NCBI GenBank assembly: GCA_964369885.1
Contig: CAYJGQ010000001.1
Location: forward strand, 10,532 to 74,531
Source of the DNA: Heteroruminococcus sp964369885
GTDB taxonomy: Bacteria > Bacillota > Clostridia > Oscillospirales > Ruminococcaceae
Direction: 5' to 3'
DNA: 64,000 nt
Under the pieces are notes generated by a model. That model did not search any database. It was not told where the DNA came from and saw only the letters and a list, made by a program, of their open reading frames with translations. Shown here piece after piece: positions 8,535 through 17,010 of this stretch. Each line of letters begins with the position of its first letter. Position 1 is the stretch's first letter. Made by a program: the position numbers and the translations under genes.

Positions 8535-8804
8535 TAAAAAAACACCCCACCCCAAAAACATCAGGGTGAAGTGTAATACTCCATGGTTCCACCTGAATTG
8601 CACCCTTTGGGTGCCACTCCTTGTGCGGCCTGTAACGGGGCCGGGGCCGGCAGGGTTGGGGGCATGTGCCCTCTTGCCTGCGCTCCAAAGGTGGTGTGCG
8701 CTGCATCCGGTGTCGCACCGGCTTTCAGCCGTGGCAGGTGCTCTCTGATGACTTCCGTTTTTTGCAGGCCGTCCTTTTTCATTGCGCTGTTTTATATGCT
8801 TTAC
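8535..8804 (-). promoter_or_regulatory. T-box riboswitch leader of thrS
   Basis: On the minus strand the leader contains the T-box core AGGTGGAACCATGG (8581-8594). It is followed by a strong terminator hairpin with ACACTTCACCC / GGGTGGGGTGT arms (8542-8574) and a T-run. Upstream lie AGAGAGCACC, a stem I distal region GGCTGAAAGCC and a candidate threonine specifier ACC within CACACCACCTTTGGAG. Uncharged tRNA-Thr binding should favour the antiterminator. The exact specifier position is a by-eye guess. Confidence 0.9.
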
Positions 8805-8810
8805 GCTTAC

Positions 8811-8839
8811 ACTTTATCACTACCCATACTGCTTGTCAA
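8811..8839 (-). promoter_or_regulatory. Sigma-A promoter of the thrS T-box transcript
   Basis: TTGACA (8834-8839) and TAAAGT (8811-8816) on the minus strand with a 17-base spacer, directly upstream of the T-box leader. Confidence 0.8.
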
Positions 8840-8910
8840 CAGGCATTTTTTGTGTTTTTATGCAAGATTGGCCGTTTTTCATAAAAAGCCACTCAAATTT
8901 GTGGATTTTC

Positions 8911-8939
8911 TTGACAACTCACCGCCTTACATATACAAT
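8911..8939 (+). promoter_or_regulatory. Sigma-A promoter of rny
   Basis: TTGACA (8911-8916), 17 bases, TACAAT (8934-8939), placing transcription start about 80 bases before the rny ATG. Confidence 0.82.
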
Positions 8940-9025
8940 AGTAATGGTGTGTTGTCATTTGCAATTTTGCAGGTATTTTAGATAGCTGATATTAAAATCA
9001 AATAAGGAGGTCAAAGAGTAAAACT

Positions 9026-10582
9026 ATGCAAGGAATTTTACCGATACTAATTGGCTGTATCGTTGCGTTGATTGTGGGACTTCTCATCGCCTTTCCGCTG
9101 GGCGTTATGTATAGAAAAAAAGTTGCAGAAAACGAGCTTGGCTCGGCCGAAGAAGAGGCAAAGCGACTTTTGAGCGATGCAATCAAAACTGCCGAGAGCA
9201 AGAAAAAAGAGGCTCTTATTGAGGCAAAGGATGAAATCCATAAAATGCGCACCGACGCCGAAAAAGACTTAAAAGAACGTCGCAGTGAAACCCATAGGCA
9301 GGAGCGCCGCTTACAACAAAAAGAGGAATCGCTCGACCGAAAGACCGAAAACCTTGAGAAAAAAGAGGAAACTCTTAGCGAAAAACTTCGCCAAGCCGAC
9401 ACAAAGTTGGATGAGATAGAAAAAGTAAAGCAACATCAATTTGACATGCTTGAGCGCATTTCAGGCTACACGGCCGAGCAGGCCAAGGAATACATGCTGG
9501 AGAACCTTGAAAACGAGCTAAACCACGAAAAGGCTCTTAAAATAAGCATGTACGAACAGCGCCTAAAGGACGAGTCGGATCAAAAGGCTCGTGAGATAAT
9601 CTCCCAGGCCATACAGCGCTGTGCCGCCGATCATGTGGCCGAGGTCACCGTGTCGGTTGTGCCGCTACCTAATGATGAAATGAAGGGCCGTATAATAGGC
9701 CGTGAGGGACGCAACATACGCACCCTTGAAACCCTTACAGGTGTTGACCTGATAATTGATGACACACCCGAGGCCATAACCCTTTCCAGCCACGATGCTG
9801 TAAGGCGAGAAATTGCCCGCATTGCCCTTGAGCGCCTTGTGCAGGACGGACGCATACACCCCGCCCGCATTGAGGAAATGGTAGACAAGGCTCGCAGTGA
9901 GGTGGAAACCAAGATTAAACAAGACGGTGAACGTGCCGTCATGGACACAGGGGTACACGGTGTACATCCTGAACTTGTGCGTCTGCTTGGACGTATGCGT
10001 TACCGCTCAAGCTACGGCCAAAACGTGCTTATACACTCCATTGAGGTGGCTCAGCTGGCCGGCATAATGGCCGCCGAGCTTGGCGCCGATGCAGTACAGG
10101 CTCGCCGCGCAGGCCTTCTGCATGACATTGGCAAGGCCCTTACCCATGAGGTAGAGGGTTCCCATGTGGCCATTGGTGTGGATGTTGCCCGTAAGTATAA
10201 GGAAAACCCTGCCATTATACACGCCATTGAGGCCCACCACGGCGATGTAGAGCCCAAGACGATTGTGGCATGTCTTGTGCAGGCGGCCGACGCCATATCG
10301 GCGGCACGCCCCGGCGCACGCCGCGAAAACCTTGAGAACTACATCAAACGCCTTGAAAAGCTTGAAGGGATTGCAAATTCCTTTGAGGGCGTGGAAAAAT
10401 GTTTTGCCATTCAGGCCGGCCGCGAGGTGCGCATCATGATCAATCCCGATCAGATCAACGACGATGACATGATAATTGTAGCACGCCAAATCGTCAAGCG
10501 CATAGAGGACGAGATGGACTACCCCGGCCAGATAAAGGTTCACATGATAAGAGAAACAAGGGCTATCGATTACGCAAAGTAA
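9026..10582 (+). CDS. rny: Ribonuclease Y
   Basis: 518 residues, the usual length. The N-terminal membrane anchor (ILIGCIVALIVGLLIAFPLG) is followed by a long charged coiled coil (about residues 30-190), a KH domain with GREGRNIRTLETLTGVD, and an HD domain with HDIGKAL and metal-binding histidines. RNase Y is the membrane-bound endoribonuclease that starts mRNA decay in many Firmicutes. AAGGAGG precedes the ATG. It is monocistronic here, with its own promoter and terminator. Confidence 0.97.
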   Translation: MQGILPILIGCIVALIVGLLIAFPLGVMYRKKVAENELGSAEEEAKRLLSDAIKTAESKKKEALIEAKDEIHKMRTDAEKDLKERRSETHRQERRLQQKEESLDRKTENLEKKEETLSEKLRQADTKLDEIEKVKQHQFDMLERISGYTAEQAKEYMLENLENELNHEKALKISMYEQRLKDESDQKAREIISQAIQRCAADHVAEVTVSVVPLPNDEMKGRIIGREGRNIRTLETLTGVDLIIDDTPEAITLSSHDAVRREIARIALERLVQDGRIHPARIEEMVDKARSEVETKIKQDGERAVMDTGVHGVHPELVRLLGRMRYRSSYGQNVLIHSIEVAQLAGIMAAELGADAVQARRAGLLHDIGKALTHEVEGSHVAIGVDVARKYKENPAIIHAIEAHHGDVEPKTIVACLVQAADAISAARPGARRENLENYIKRLEKLEGIANSFEGVEKCFAIQAGREVRIMINPDQINDDDMIIVARQIVKRIEDEMDYPGQIKVHMIRETRAIDYAK

Positions 10583-10593
10583 GCCCACATTGC

Positions 10594-10634
10594 AGCCCCC
10601 ACCGCCTCAAACAATTGGGCGGTGGGGGCTTTTC
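10594..10634 (+). terminator. rny terminator
   Basis: AGCCCCCACCGCC and GGCGGTGGGGGCT form a 13-bp stem followed by TTTT, 11 bases after the rny stop. Confidence 0.88.
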
Positions 10635-10745
10635 TGTGCTAAACGCTGTGATGTCATTTTGGGTGGCGTAAAAGGTCTTGCGGGGAGGGGCTACGCTTTT
10701 GCCTCCCAGCCTGTATCCTCTGCCGTCTAACTTGACCCCAACAGC

Positions 10746-10783
10746 AAAAGAGCGTATAATGAATAAAATCACTATACGCTCTT
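10746..10783 (-). terminator. Hairpin at the end of the small HTH gene
   Basis: AAAGAGCGTATA and TATACGCTCTTT arms enclose an AT-rich loop; the hairpin touches the stop codon of the HTH gene. Read on the minus strand it ends in TTTT only briefly. It also contains a TATAGTGATT sequence like that in the operator at 11047-11066. Confidence 0.6.
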
Positions 10784-10998
10784 TATTGGTTTTTTGTTTT
10801 GTCCCTGCTAAACTCCATGATGTCATTCGGGGTGCAGTCCAAAATTGTGCAAAGTCGATCTATGGTTTTGGTGGTTATATTCATATCGTGTCGCAGGCGG
10901 TGAATTGTGTTATTATCAATGCCCTGCTGCGCCAGCTTATACCAACTAATATCATGACTTTTCATCCTGCGCCTTAGCGCCGAAAACGTAATGGCCAT
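10783..10998 (-). CDS. Small Cro/C1-type helix-turn-helix regulator
   Basis: 71 residues, essentially one HTH domain: FSALRRRMKSHDISWYKLAQ, then IDNNTIHRLRHDMNITTKT and IDRLCTILDCTPNDIMEF, the form typical of small Firmicute XRE proteins. ATG follows AGAGGTGATG. It faces a small cysteine protein across an 88-base gap that contains an inverted repeat, so self-regulation is plausible. Confidence 0.8.
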   Translation of the reverse strand: MAITFSALRRRMKSHDISWYKLAQQGIDNNTIHRLRHDMNITTKTIDRLCTILDCTPNDIMEFSRDKTKNQ

Positions 10999-11046
10999 AC
11001 TACATCACCTCTGTGGTATAGTATAGGCCAAATTTTCAGGGCTATT

Positions 11047-11066
11047 ATAGTGATTAAATACACTAT
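11047..11066. promoter_or_regulatory. Inverted repeat, candidate operator between divergent small genes
   Basis: ATAGTG ATTAAATA CACTAT lies between the HTH gene and the plus-strand cysteine mini-gene, upstream of both. The half TATAGTGATT recurs in the hairpin ending the HTH gene. Confidence 0.45.
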
Positions 11067-11086
11067 GCAGAAAAGGAGGCGTAAAT

Positions 11087-11272
11087 TTGATTTATTGTGA
11101 GAACATTTTTTGCATTTATCAGGCGCTGAATGTCTGCACCTTGGCCGAGGTAAATATAGATTCCTTGGGTATGTGCGGACAGTGTATTTATCCATCTATC
11201 CCTGATAATGCCCTAAAAAAATATAAAACCCAAACCCTACACAGGCTCAATTCTGTTTTGTATGAAGATTAA
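11087..11272 (+). CDS. Small cysteine-containing protein, unknown function
   Basis: 61 residues from a TTG start preceded by AAAAGGAGG at a good distance. The five cysteines (C4, C9, C17, C30, C33) include a CGQC pair, suggesting metal binding or a redox site. No family recognised. Flanked by a divergent HTH gene and a clear terminator, which supports a real transcription unit. Confidence 0.55.
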   Translation: MIYCENIFCIYQALNVCTLAEVNIDSLGMCGQCIYPSIPDNALKKYKTQTLHRLNSVLYED

Positions 11273-11288
11273 AGCTATTCCCACGCAC

Positions 11289-11323
11289 AAAATCCCCCCA
11301 CAATATTGTGGGGGGATTATTTT
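11289..11323. terminator. Bidirectional terminator
   Basis: AATCCCCCCACAA and TTGTGGGGGGATT form a long stem with A/T-rich flanks on both sides, between the plus-strand cysteine mini-gene and the minus-strand DUF2752 gene that converge here. Confidence 0.85.
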
Positions 11324-11326
11324 TGC

Positions 11327-11746
11327 TTAAACTCTTGGTTGCAGCAGTGTTAGCGGGTAAACATCTATGTTCCTAAGCACAAAATAGACAACCAACAGCC
11401 CTATAATTGCCCAAAGCAGAGCAGAGGGAATTTTGTCGTCCAGGGTGCTGTACCCCAGCTTTACAAAGGAGATACTGCTCCACACAAGGTATATGGCTGC
11501 AAAGGGAAACGCGATGCAAAGCAGGGGATTTGCCCTGAATGCGCCAACAATATCAAGGTGTAGTATGCTGTGCAGTGCCCTTGATGCACCACAACCAGGG
11601 CAGTAAAGCCCGGTTGTAAGCAGTACAGGACAGGGTATACCAAGCCCTTCACCCGGCCGGCTTAGGTATATAGCTACAAGAATGCCTACGCACAAACTCC
11701 AAAATATTATAACCGCAACCGCTCTTTGCTTTTTACTGTTTTTCAC
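11327..11746 (-). CDS. DUF2752 membrane protein
   Basis: 139 residues with the DUF2752 signature IPCPVLLTTGLYCPGCGASRA followed by three hydrophobic segments. The function of the family is unknown. The frame starts at a GTG six bases after the stop of the zinc-ribbon/CD225 gene and has no separate ribosome site, suggesting translational coupling. DUF2752 and CD225 proteins are often encoded together, as here. Confidence 0.85.
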   Translation of the reverse strand: MKNSKKQRAVAVIIFWSLCVGILVAIYLSRPGEGLGIPCPVLLTTGLYCPGCGASRALHSILHLDIVGAFRANPLLCIAFPFAAIYLVWSSISFVKLGYSTLDDKIPSALLWAIIGLLVVYFVLRNIDVYPLTLLQPRV

Positions 11747-11752
11747 GTCGGC

Positions 11753-12199
11753 TTAGTACAGCATGCCTTCCATAACAGATGCATAGCCACCAATAAACAC
11801 AAGTGCAAAGTAGGCAATCATGATGATACCGCCGCCAATTGCACCGATGATGGTGAACATCTTGGCCTTCTTAGCGGCTTCCTGTGCGGCTAAGATATCG
11901 CCATTTGCCACGGCCGAGTCAATCTTTGCGGCGTAGATGATAGCTGCAACGCCCAGGGGCAGACAGCAAAACAGGGTGGACAGGATGGACCAGATAAGGT
12001 AGGTGGAACCCTTGGGTGCTCCGGGAGGAGGTGCCATGGGTGCAGGTGCTGCGTTGTAGGTCTGGCCGGGGTTCTGGTTGTAGGCGCCGGCATCGGGAGT
12101 GATGGGCTGGGGTGCGGGAGGTGCGGAAACCTCAGCACCACAAGATGTGCAAAACTTTACTCCGTCGTTGTTGATCGAACCACATTTAGGACAATTCAT
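11753..12199 (-). CDS. Zinc-ribbon CD225/dispanin-like membrane protein
   Basis: 148 residues. An N-terminal zinc ribbon (MNCPKCGSINNDGVKFCTSC, two CxxC pairs) is followed by a Pro/Ala-rich linker and a CD225-like membrane region: STYLIWSILSTLFCCLPLGV, then AAKIDSAVANGD and a second hydrophobic segment. The ATG at 12197-12199 follows TTGGAGGG; a 21-codon upstream extension is rejected. Role unknown; coupled with the DUF2752 gene. Confidence 0.82.
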   Translation of the reverse strand: MNCPKCGSINNDGVKFCTSCGAEVSAPPAPQPITPDAGAYNQNPGQTYNAAPAPMAPPPGAPKGSTYLIWSILSTLFCCLPLGVAAIIYAAKIDSAVANGDILAAQEAAKKAKMFTIIGAIGGGIIMIAYFALVFIGGYASVMEGMLY

Positions 12200-12460
12200 A
12201 ATTTTTCCCTCCAAAATAATTCTGTAACAAGCCCAAGTGGGAAAGCCCCACAACATTAACAATTAAAATAATCATACAGATTATCTATTCACTCATACGG
12301 GATAGTATGTGCATTTAGGTAAAAGCCTTGCAGGCTGTACTATAAATACCATTACTCTCCCCATGATGAATTTGTATTTTGCATGGCAAAACACAGGTAT
12401 ATGCGCTTGTACTCATGGTGATTATATCAGATTTATGCCAAAATGGCAAGAAACAACCCC

Positions 12461-13120
12461 TTAGTTAAGCTCAAAAAAGTGAGAAAGGTCGGCAAGTTCA
12501 TCATTTTGCGCCACCAAAATTACCTTGTCGCCTGCAAATAGCTGGGCATTACCTCGGGGAATAATAAGCTCGCCCTCCCGTGTTATCGAAACAATAACCG
12601 ATGACTCGGGCAGTTTAAGCTCCATTAGGCTTATACCGTTTTTGGAAAAGTTCTCGGGCAGGGTAATCTCATTTATCGAGGCATTGCCACGGTTTAGGGT
12701 TACAATGTGATTTATGGCCGAGGCATCCACCTCACGCTGTATTATTGATGCAATGTTTGCCGTGCTGGATATTGGCGCATCCACCCCAAGGCGTGCCATT
12801 ACCTCCACGTTTTTGGGATTGTTTACCCTTGCCACGGTTATGGGCACCCCAAACACCTGCTTTGCAAGCTGGCAGGCCACCAAATTGTTTTCATCCTTGC
12901 CGGTAACGCTTATAAAACGCTCGCTCTGGGCAGTTTTTGCAAGCTCTAACATCTTTATGCTGGTTCCATCCCCACAATACACAGAAATATTAAGCTCGTT
13001 TGCAATTCGTTTGCTCAGCACAGGGTCAACCTCAATTATGTGTGGCTGATGCCCCTCCTCCACCAGGGTGCGGGCAAGGTAGTAACCAATTTTTCCGCCC
13101 CCAACAATCGTTATATTCAT
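12461..13120 (-). CDS. RCK potassium-transport regulatory subunit (TrkA/KtrA type), second of pair
   Basis: 219 residues: RCK_N Rossmann domain with GGGKIGYYLARTL and a central VTGKDENNLVACQLAK, then RCK_C with FAGDKVILVAQNDEL. Such cytosolic subunits bind NAD(H)/ATP and gate TrkH/KtrB K+ channels. No membrane subunit is in the window. It lies 13 bases after another RCK gene; two adjacent TrkA-like genes may supply the two halves of a gating ring. Confidence 0.9.
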   Translation of the reverse strand: MNITIVGGGKIGYYLARTLVEEGHQPHIIEVDPVLSKRIANELNISVYCGDGTSIKMLELAKTAQSERFISVTGKDENNLVACQLAKQVFGVPITVARVNNPKNVEVMARLGVDAPISSTANIASIIQREVDASAINHIVTLNRGNASINEITLPENFSKNGISLMELKLPESSVIVSITREGELIIPRGNAQLFAGDKVILVAQNDELADLSHFFELN

Positions 13121-13133
13121 AACCCTGCCCCCC

Positions 13134-13751
13134 TTAATCTATAAGCCGAGCAAATACAAATCTGTCCTGCTCGGTAACCATACAGTCATCATCGCCCATC
13201 ATGTGCATCTTGCCGTCGGGGCGTAACAGCCCCACAAGGGTGTTTCCCTTGGGCGGCCTTACCTCGCTTACCATGCGTCCCACAAACTCCTGCGCTGTGC
13301 CCACCCCAATGTCCAGGGTGCTACCCTGATCAAAGGTCACCTGTTGTTCGGTGCTTTCATTTACCACCGACTCCAGCGCACTTACCGTAAGGCTGGTTTG
13401 GCAGACCGTGTTTAGCCCAAATCTGTCAAACACCTCTCGTTTGCGTGGGTCGGTTATGCGTGTAACCACCCTTGGCACCGCAAATATCTCCTTGGACATC
13501 TGGGCCACCATGGCGTTTACATTATCATCGGCCGTAACGGCCGCAACAAGGTCGCATCCCTCAACACCTGCTCTGCGCAGTACATCGCTATCTATGGCCA
13601 CCCCCGACACGGTAAATCCCGTAAAGTCGTCGGCCAGTGTGGCCAGTTTGTCGGGCGAGGGATCAACCACCGATACATCATGCCCTGCCACACACAGTTG
13701 CTCGGCCAACTGACGGCCAATTGTGCCGGCTCCCACTACCAAAATATTCAT
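13134..13751 (-). CDS. RCK potassium-transport regulatory subunit (TrkA/KtrA type), first of pair
   Basis: 205 residues with the nucleotide-binding GAGTIGRQLAEQL and the acidic VVDPSPDKL at the end of the second strand, then VTADDNVNAMVA and a C-terminal RCK_C-like part. Related to but distinct from the downstream gene. GGGGGGAG precedes the ATG. It is transcribed from a region with a structured leader (13876-13920). Confidence 0.9.
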   Translation of the reverse strand: MNILVVGAGTIGRQLAEQLCVAGHDVSVVDPSPDKLATLADDFTGFTVSGVAIDSDVLRRAGVEGCDLVAAVTADDNVNAMVAQMSKEIFAVPRVVTRITDPRKREVFDRFGLNTVCQTSLTVSALESVVNESTEQQVTFDQGSTLDIGVGTAQEFVGRMVSEVRPPKGNTLVGLLRPDGKMHMMGDDDCMVTEQDRFVFARLID

Positions 13752-14101
13752 AAAAAATCTCCCCCCGAAAAAACATTTTGCGGGTGGCTTGCATAGCTCC
13801 CCCGCCTGTGATAGGATAGTTTATATGTTTTATATTAGGCTCTGCCTGCCATAAACATTTTTTTGATTTGATCTTTGGGCATGGCCCTGCGGTAGGGCTG
13901 TAATTTGGGCAGGGCGCCCATGTGGACATATCGTTTACATTGTACCACGACACCGCAAAAAAAGACAGGCGTTTGCAAATAATTAAATATGAATAATGCA
14001 TACACCACATATGAGTAGGGTTTTGTTTTCCCACAGGGCTATGAGCGATTATTCACAGTTTAATTTTCACCAATATTTATCAGTAAAAAGGAGCATAAAA
14101 A
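13752..14101. other. Divergent region between the RCK pair and tex
   Basis: Holds the RCK operon leader with a strong hairpin and, upstream of it, a minus-strand TACAAT near 13940. The plus-strand side (14035-14101) is the short AT-rich tex leader with AAAAAGGAGC. No gene. Confidence 0.5.
13876..13920 (-). promoter_or_regulatory. Structured 5' leader of the RCK gene pair
   Basis: On the minus strand TGGGC-GCCCTGC pairs with GCAGGGC-CAT-GCCCA, a 12-bp stem with one 3-base bulge around an 18-base loop. It lies about 125 bases before the first RCK gene. It could be a riboswitch-like element or an attenuator; it does not resemble the ydaO (c-di-AMP) consensus as I know it. Confidence 0.45.
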
Positions 14102-16255
14102 ATGGACATATTAAAGGTCATTGCAGTCGAGCTTAATATAAAGCTTTCGCAGGTTAAGGCCGCTGTGGAGCTTATTGATGAGGGCAATACCATACCCTTT
14201 ATTGCACGTTATCGCAAGGAGGTCACGGGCTCGCTGGACGACAGCCAGTTGCGTGATTTGTTTGACCGCCTAAATTACCTGCGCAACCTTGAAAAGCGCC
14301 GGGAGGAGGTTCGCAGCTCGATTGAGGAGCAGGGCAAGCTGACCGACGAGCTTGCAAAGGCCCTATCCGAGGCCGCAACCCTTGCCCGCATTGAGGATTT
14401 ATATCTGCCCTACAAGAAAAAACGTAAAACCCGTGCCTCCATGGCTCGTGAGCGTGGGCTTGAGCCTTTGGCCACGGCATTACTGCTACAAAACCCCACC
14501 GACGACCCCTTGGCGCTTGCGGCCGAGTATATAAACCCCGAGCTTGAGGTGGAGGATGCCGAAAAGGCGCTTGCCGGAGCACGGGATATAATTGCCGAAC
14601 AGCTCTCCGACGATGCCGACCTGCGTGGCAAACTGCGCAAATTCCTAACCGATGAGGGGGAGGTGCGCTCGGTGGCCGCCACCAAAGAGGACAGTGTATA
14701 CGCCACATACTACGACTTTGTAAAGCCTGTAAAAAAACTGGCCTCTCACCAAATGTTGGCCCTGCACCGTGGCGCAAAGGAAAAAATGCTAAAGATCGGT
14801 GTGGATATAGACTCGGAGCGTGCGGTGGGACTAACACTGCACGGCCTAAAAAAGAACGACAGCCCCTGTGCTGTGCAGGTGGAGCTTGCGGCGGCCGACG
14901 CCTTTAAGCGCCTGCTTTTTCCCTCGCTGGAAAACGAACTGTTGGGCGAGCTGTTTGGCACCGCCAGCGAGCAGGCCATAAAGGTATTTGGCCTAAATTT
15001 GCAAAATCTGCTTATGCAACCCCCCGTAAAGGACAGGGTGGTGCTTGGGCTTGATCCTGCCTACCGCACAGGCTGTAAAATTGCGGTGGTGGATGCCACA
15101 GGCAAGGTGCTGGACACCACCGTTATATACCCCACACACCCACACAACAAGGTGGAGGAGGCCAAAAAGCGCCTGACCGCCCTCATAACAAAGCACGGGG
15201 TAAATGTTATATCAATAGGCAATGGCACCGCCAGCCGTGAGAGCGAGGCCTTTGTGGCCGAGCTTATAAAGGAGCTTAAAATGCCGCTGGCCTACATGGT
15301 GGTAAGCGAGGCCGGTGCATCGGTCTACTCGGCCTCAAAACTTGCGGCGGCCGAATTCCCCGACTACGACGTTTCCCTGCGTTCGGCGGTGTCTATTGCG
15401 CGCCGCCTGCAGGACCCCTTGGCCGAGCTTGTGAAGATTGACCCCAAGGCCATTGGCATTGGACAGTATCAGCATGACATGCCCCCGGCACGCCTTGACC
15501 AAACCCTTGGCGGCGTGGTGGAAAGCTGTGTAAACTCGGTGGGTGTTGACCTTAACACGGCCTCATTTTCGCTACTTGAGCATGTGGCCGGCATAAGTGC
15601 CACACTTGCAAAAAACATTGTGGCACACAGGGAGCAGGTAGGGCCATTTAAAAACCGTAAACAACTGCTAAAGGTGCCAAAGCTTGGCCCCAAGGCGGCC
15701 GAGCAGTGCGCAGGCTTTTTGCGTGTGTACGACGGCGAGGATATTTTGGACACCACGGCGGTGCATCCCGAGAGTTATCCTGCCGCCCGTGAGCTGTTGA
15801 GCCACTGCGGCTACACCACCGAGGATATAAAGGCAGGGGAGCTATCCGGCCTAAAGCAAAAGGCCGAACTTGTGGGTTTTGCGCTACTTTGTGAGAAAAC
15901 AAAGCTTGGCGAGCCCACCCTGCTGGATATAATTTCCGAGCTGCAAAAACCGGGGCGTGACCCCCGTGATCAGCTACCGCCCCCCATGCTACGCACCGAT
16001 GTTATGGACCTTGCCGACCTAAAGCCCGACATGGTGCTAACCGGCACGGTGCGCAATGTCATCGACTTTGGCGCATTTGTAGACATAGGGGTGCACCAGG
16101 ACGGCCTTGTGCACATTTCCCGCCTGTGCGACCGCTTTGTAAAGCACCCCAGCGAGGTTGTAAAGGTGGGGGATATTGTGCAGGTTAAGGTGCTGGAGGT
16201 CGACGAGAAAAAGGGTAGGATATCGCTTAGCATGAGGGATGCTGTGCAGAGTTAA
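14102..16255 (+). CDS. tex: Tex-family S1 RNA-binding transcription accessory protein
   Basis: 717 residues in the Tex order: N-terminal helical Tex domain (FIARYRKEVTGSLDDSQLRD), YqgF/RNase H-like domain (VVLGLDPAYRTGCKIAVVD), helix-hairpin-helix region (LNTASFSLLEHVAGI, FKNRKQLLKVPKLGPKAAEQ) and a C-terminal S1 domain (GTVRNVIDFGAFVDIGVHQD). It binds nucleic acid and affects transcription; its precise role is not settled. AAAAAGGAGC precedes the ATG. Confidence 0.96.
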   Translation: MDILKVIAVELNIKLSQVKAAVELIDEGNTIPFIARYRKEVTGSLDDSQLRDLFDRLNYLRNLEKRREEVRSSIEEQGKLTDELAKALSEAATLARIEDLYLPYKKKRKTRASMARERGLEPLATALLLQNPTDDPLALAAEYINPELEVEDAEKALAGARDIIAEQLSDDADLRGKLRKFLTDEGEVRSVAATKEDSVYATYYDFVKPVKKLASHQMLALHRGAKEKMLKIGVDIDSERAVGLTLHGLKKNDSPCAVQVELAAADAFKRLLFPSLENELLGELFGTASEQAIKVFGLNLQNLLMQPPVKDRVVLGLDPAYRTGCKIAVVDATGKVLDTTVIYPTHPHNKVEEAKKRLTALITKHGVNVISIGNGTASRESEAFVAELIKELKMPLAYMVVSEAGASVYSASKLAAAEFPDYDVSLRSAVSIARRLQDPLAELVKIDPKAIGIGQYQHDMPPARLDQTLGGVVESCVNSVGVDLNTASFSLLEHVAGISATLAKNIVAHREQVGPFKNRKQLLKVPKLGPKAAEQCAGFLRVYDGEDILDTTAVHPESYPAARELLSHCGYTTEDIKAGELSGLKQKAELVGFALLCEKTKLGEPTLLDIISELQKPGRDPRDQLPPPMLRTDVMDLADLKPDMVLTGTVRNVIDFGAFVDIGVHQDGLVHISRLCDRFVKHPSEVVKVGDIVQVKVLEVDEKKGRISLSMRDAVQS

Positions 16256-16323
16256 CCCTTGGGTTGAGTATTGTTGCCACATTGTTGTTTGGCAGGTTTG
16301 TGTTTAGGGCGTGGTGGAGCGCA

Positions 16324-16407
16324 GGCGGGCAGGTGCCCGGTGGTGACGCTTTGCCGACGGGCTTGATGCCCGCCGAGCACCCGCCGCGCTATAAGCGCAA
16401 AACCGCC
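16324..16407 (+). repeat. GC-rich dispersed repeat, second family, copy 1
   Basis: After the tex stop, a run of GGGC...GCCC hairpins ends in GAGCACCCGCCGCGCTATAA and GCGCAAAACC. A similar arrangement ends the repeat at 28331-28407 (CCGCCGCGCCAGGACGCAAA). Similarity is moderate, judged by eye. Confidence 0.45.
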
Positions 16408-16464
16408 AAAATCATAGAGGTTGGATGCAATGAGTAAAATAAATATTAAAGAGGAGCTGAGTCC

Positions 16465-16983
16465 ATGAAAAAACTATTGTTAGTTTCTGCACTTTGTATT
16501 TTGCTTATAATTTGCGGCTGTAGCGCCGCCACAGAGCCCGAAAACACCCAACTGCCAAACCCGATAAAAGAGGTTGAGGGCTCGGCCGATTTTGAGCCGA
16601 TTGGCATCACACTAAAGGCCCCTGCCTCGGCTGAGGATGCTGTCTACACCATAATTGATGACAAGGTGGCCAGCATCGACTACACCCTCGATGGCACAGA
16701 GTACGGACTGCGTGCCTCTTACGAGCTTTCGGGGGAGGAAATCCACGGCATGAACTTTGATTTTGAGGATGAGGTATTGGGGGTTGATGGGGACGGCGAC
16801 AACTATTCCTACTCGGTGAATGTTAAGATGGTTGCGCAGGGCGAGGGCGGCGTAGCCATTGCCCAAATTAATATGCAGGATGCAGACCCCTTGCACCTTA
16901 CACTTTCCACCCTGTCGGACATAGACAACGACGCACTGTTGTCTATGATAAGCGATATAATTTATCTAACACTTGAATCTTAA
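16465..16983 (+). CDS. Putative lipoprotein, unknown function
   Basis: 172 residues. The signal peptide MKKLLLVSALCILLIICGCS ends in a lipobox with Cys at residue 19 (alternatively 17). The mature part is acidic and soluble, with beta-strand-like segments (IDYTLDGTEYGLRASYEL). No family recognised. AAAGAGGAG precedes the ATG. It is followed after 27 bases by the acetate-kinase-like gene. Confidence 0.75.
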   Translation: MKKLLLVSALCILLIICGCSAATEPENTQLPNPIKEVEGSADFEPIGITLKAPASAEDAVYTIIDDKVASIDYTLDGTEYGLRASYELSGEEIHGMNFDFEDEVLGVDGDGDNYSYSVNVKMVAQGEGGVAIAQINMQDADPLHLTLSTLSDIDNDALLSMISDIIYLTLES

Positions 16984-17010
16984 ATAAACATAAAAGGAGC
17001 GTATAACCCC

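Noticed and set aside
13752..13990. c-di-AMP (ydaO) riboswitch before the RCK genes
   Set aside because: A structured leader is present, but the conserved ydaO sequence blocks as I know them are not visible.
14223..14837. A 204-codon minus-strand frame opposite tex
   Set aside because: Antisense shadow of tex with Pro/Arg/His-rich, non-protein-like composition.
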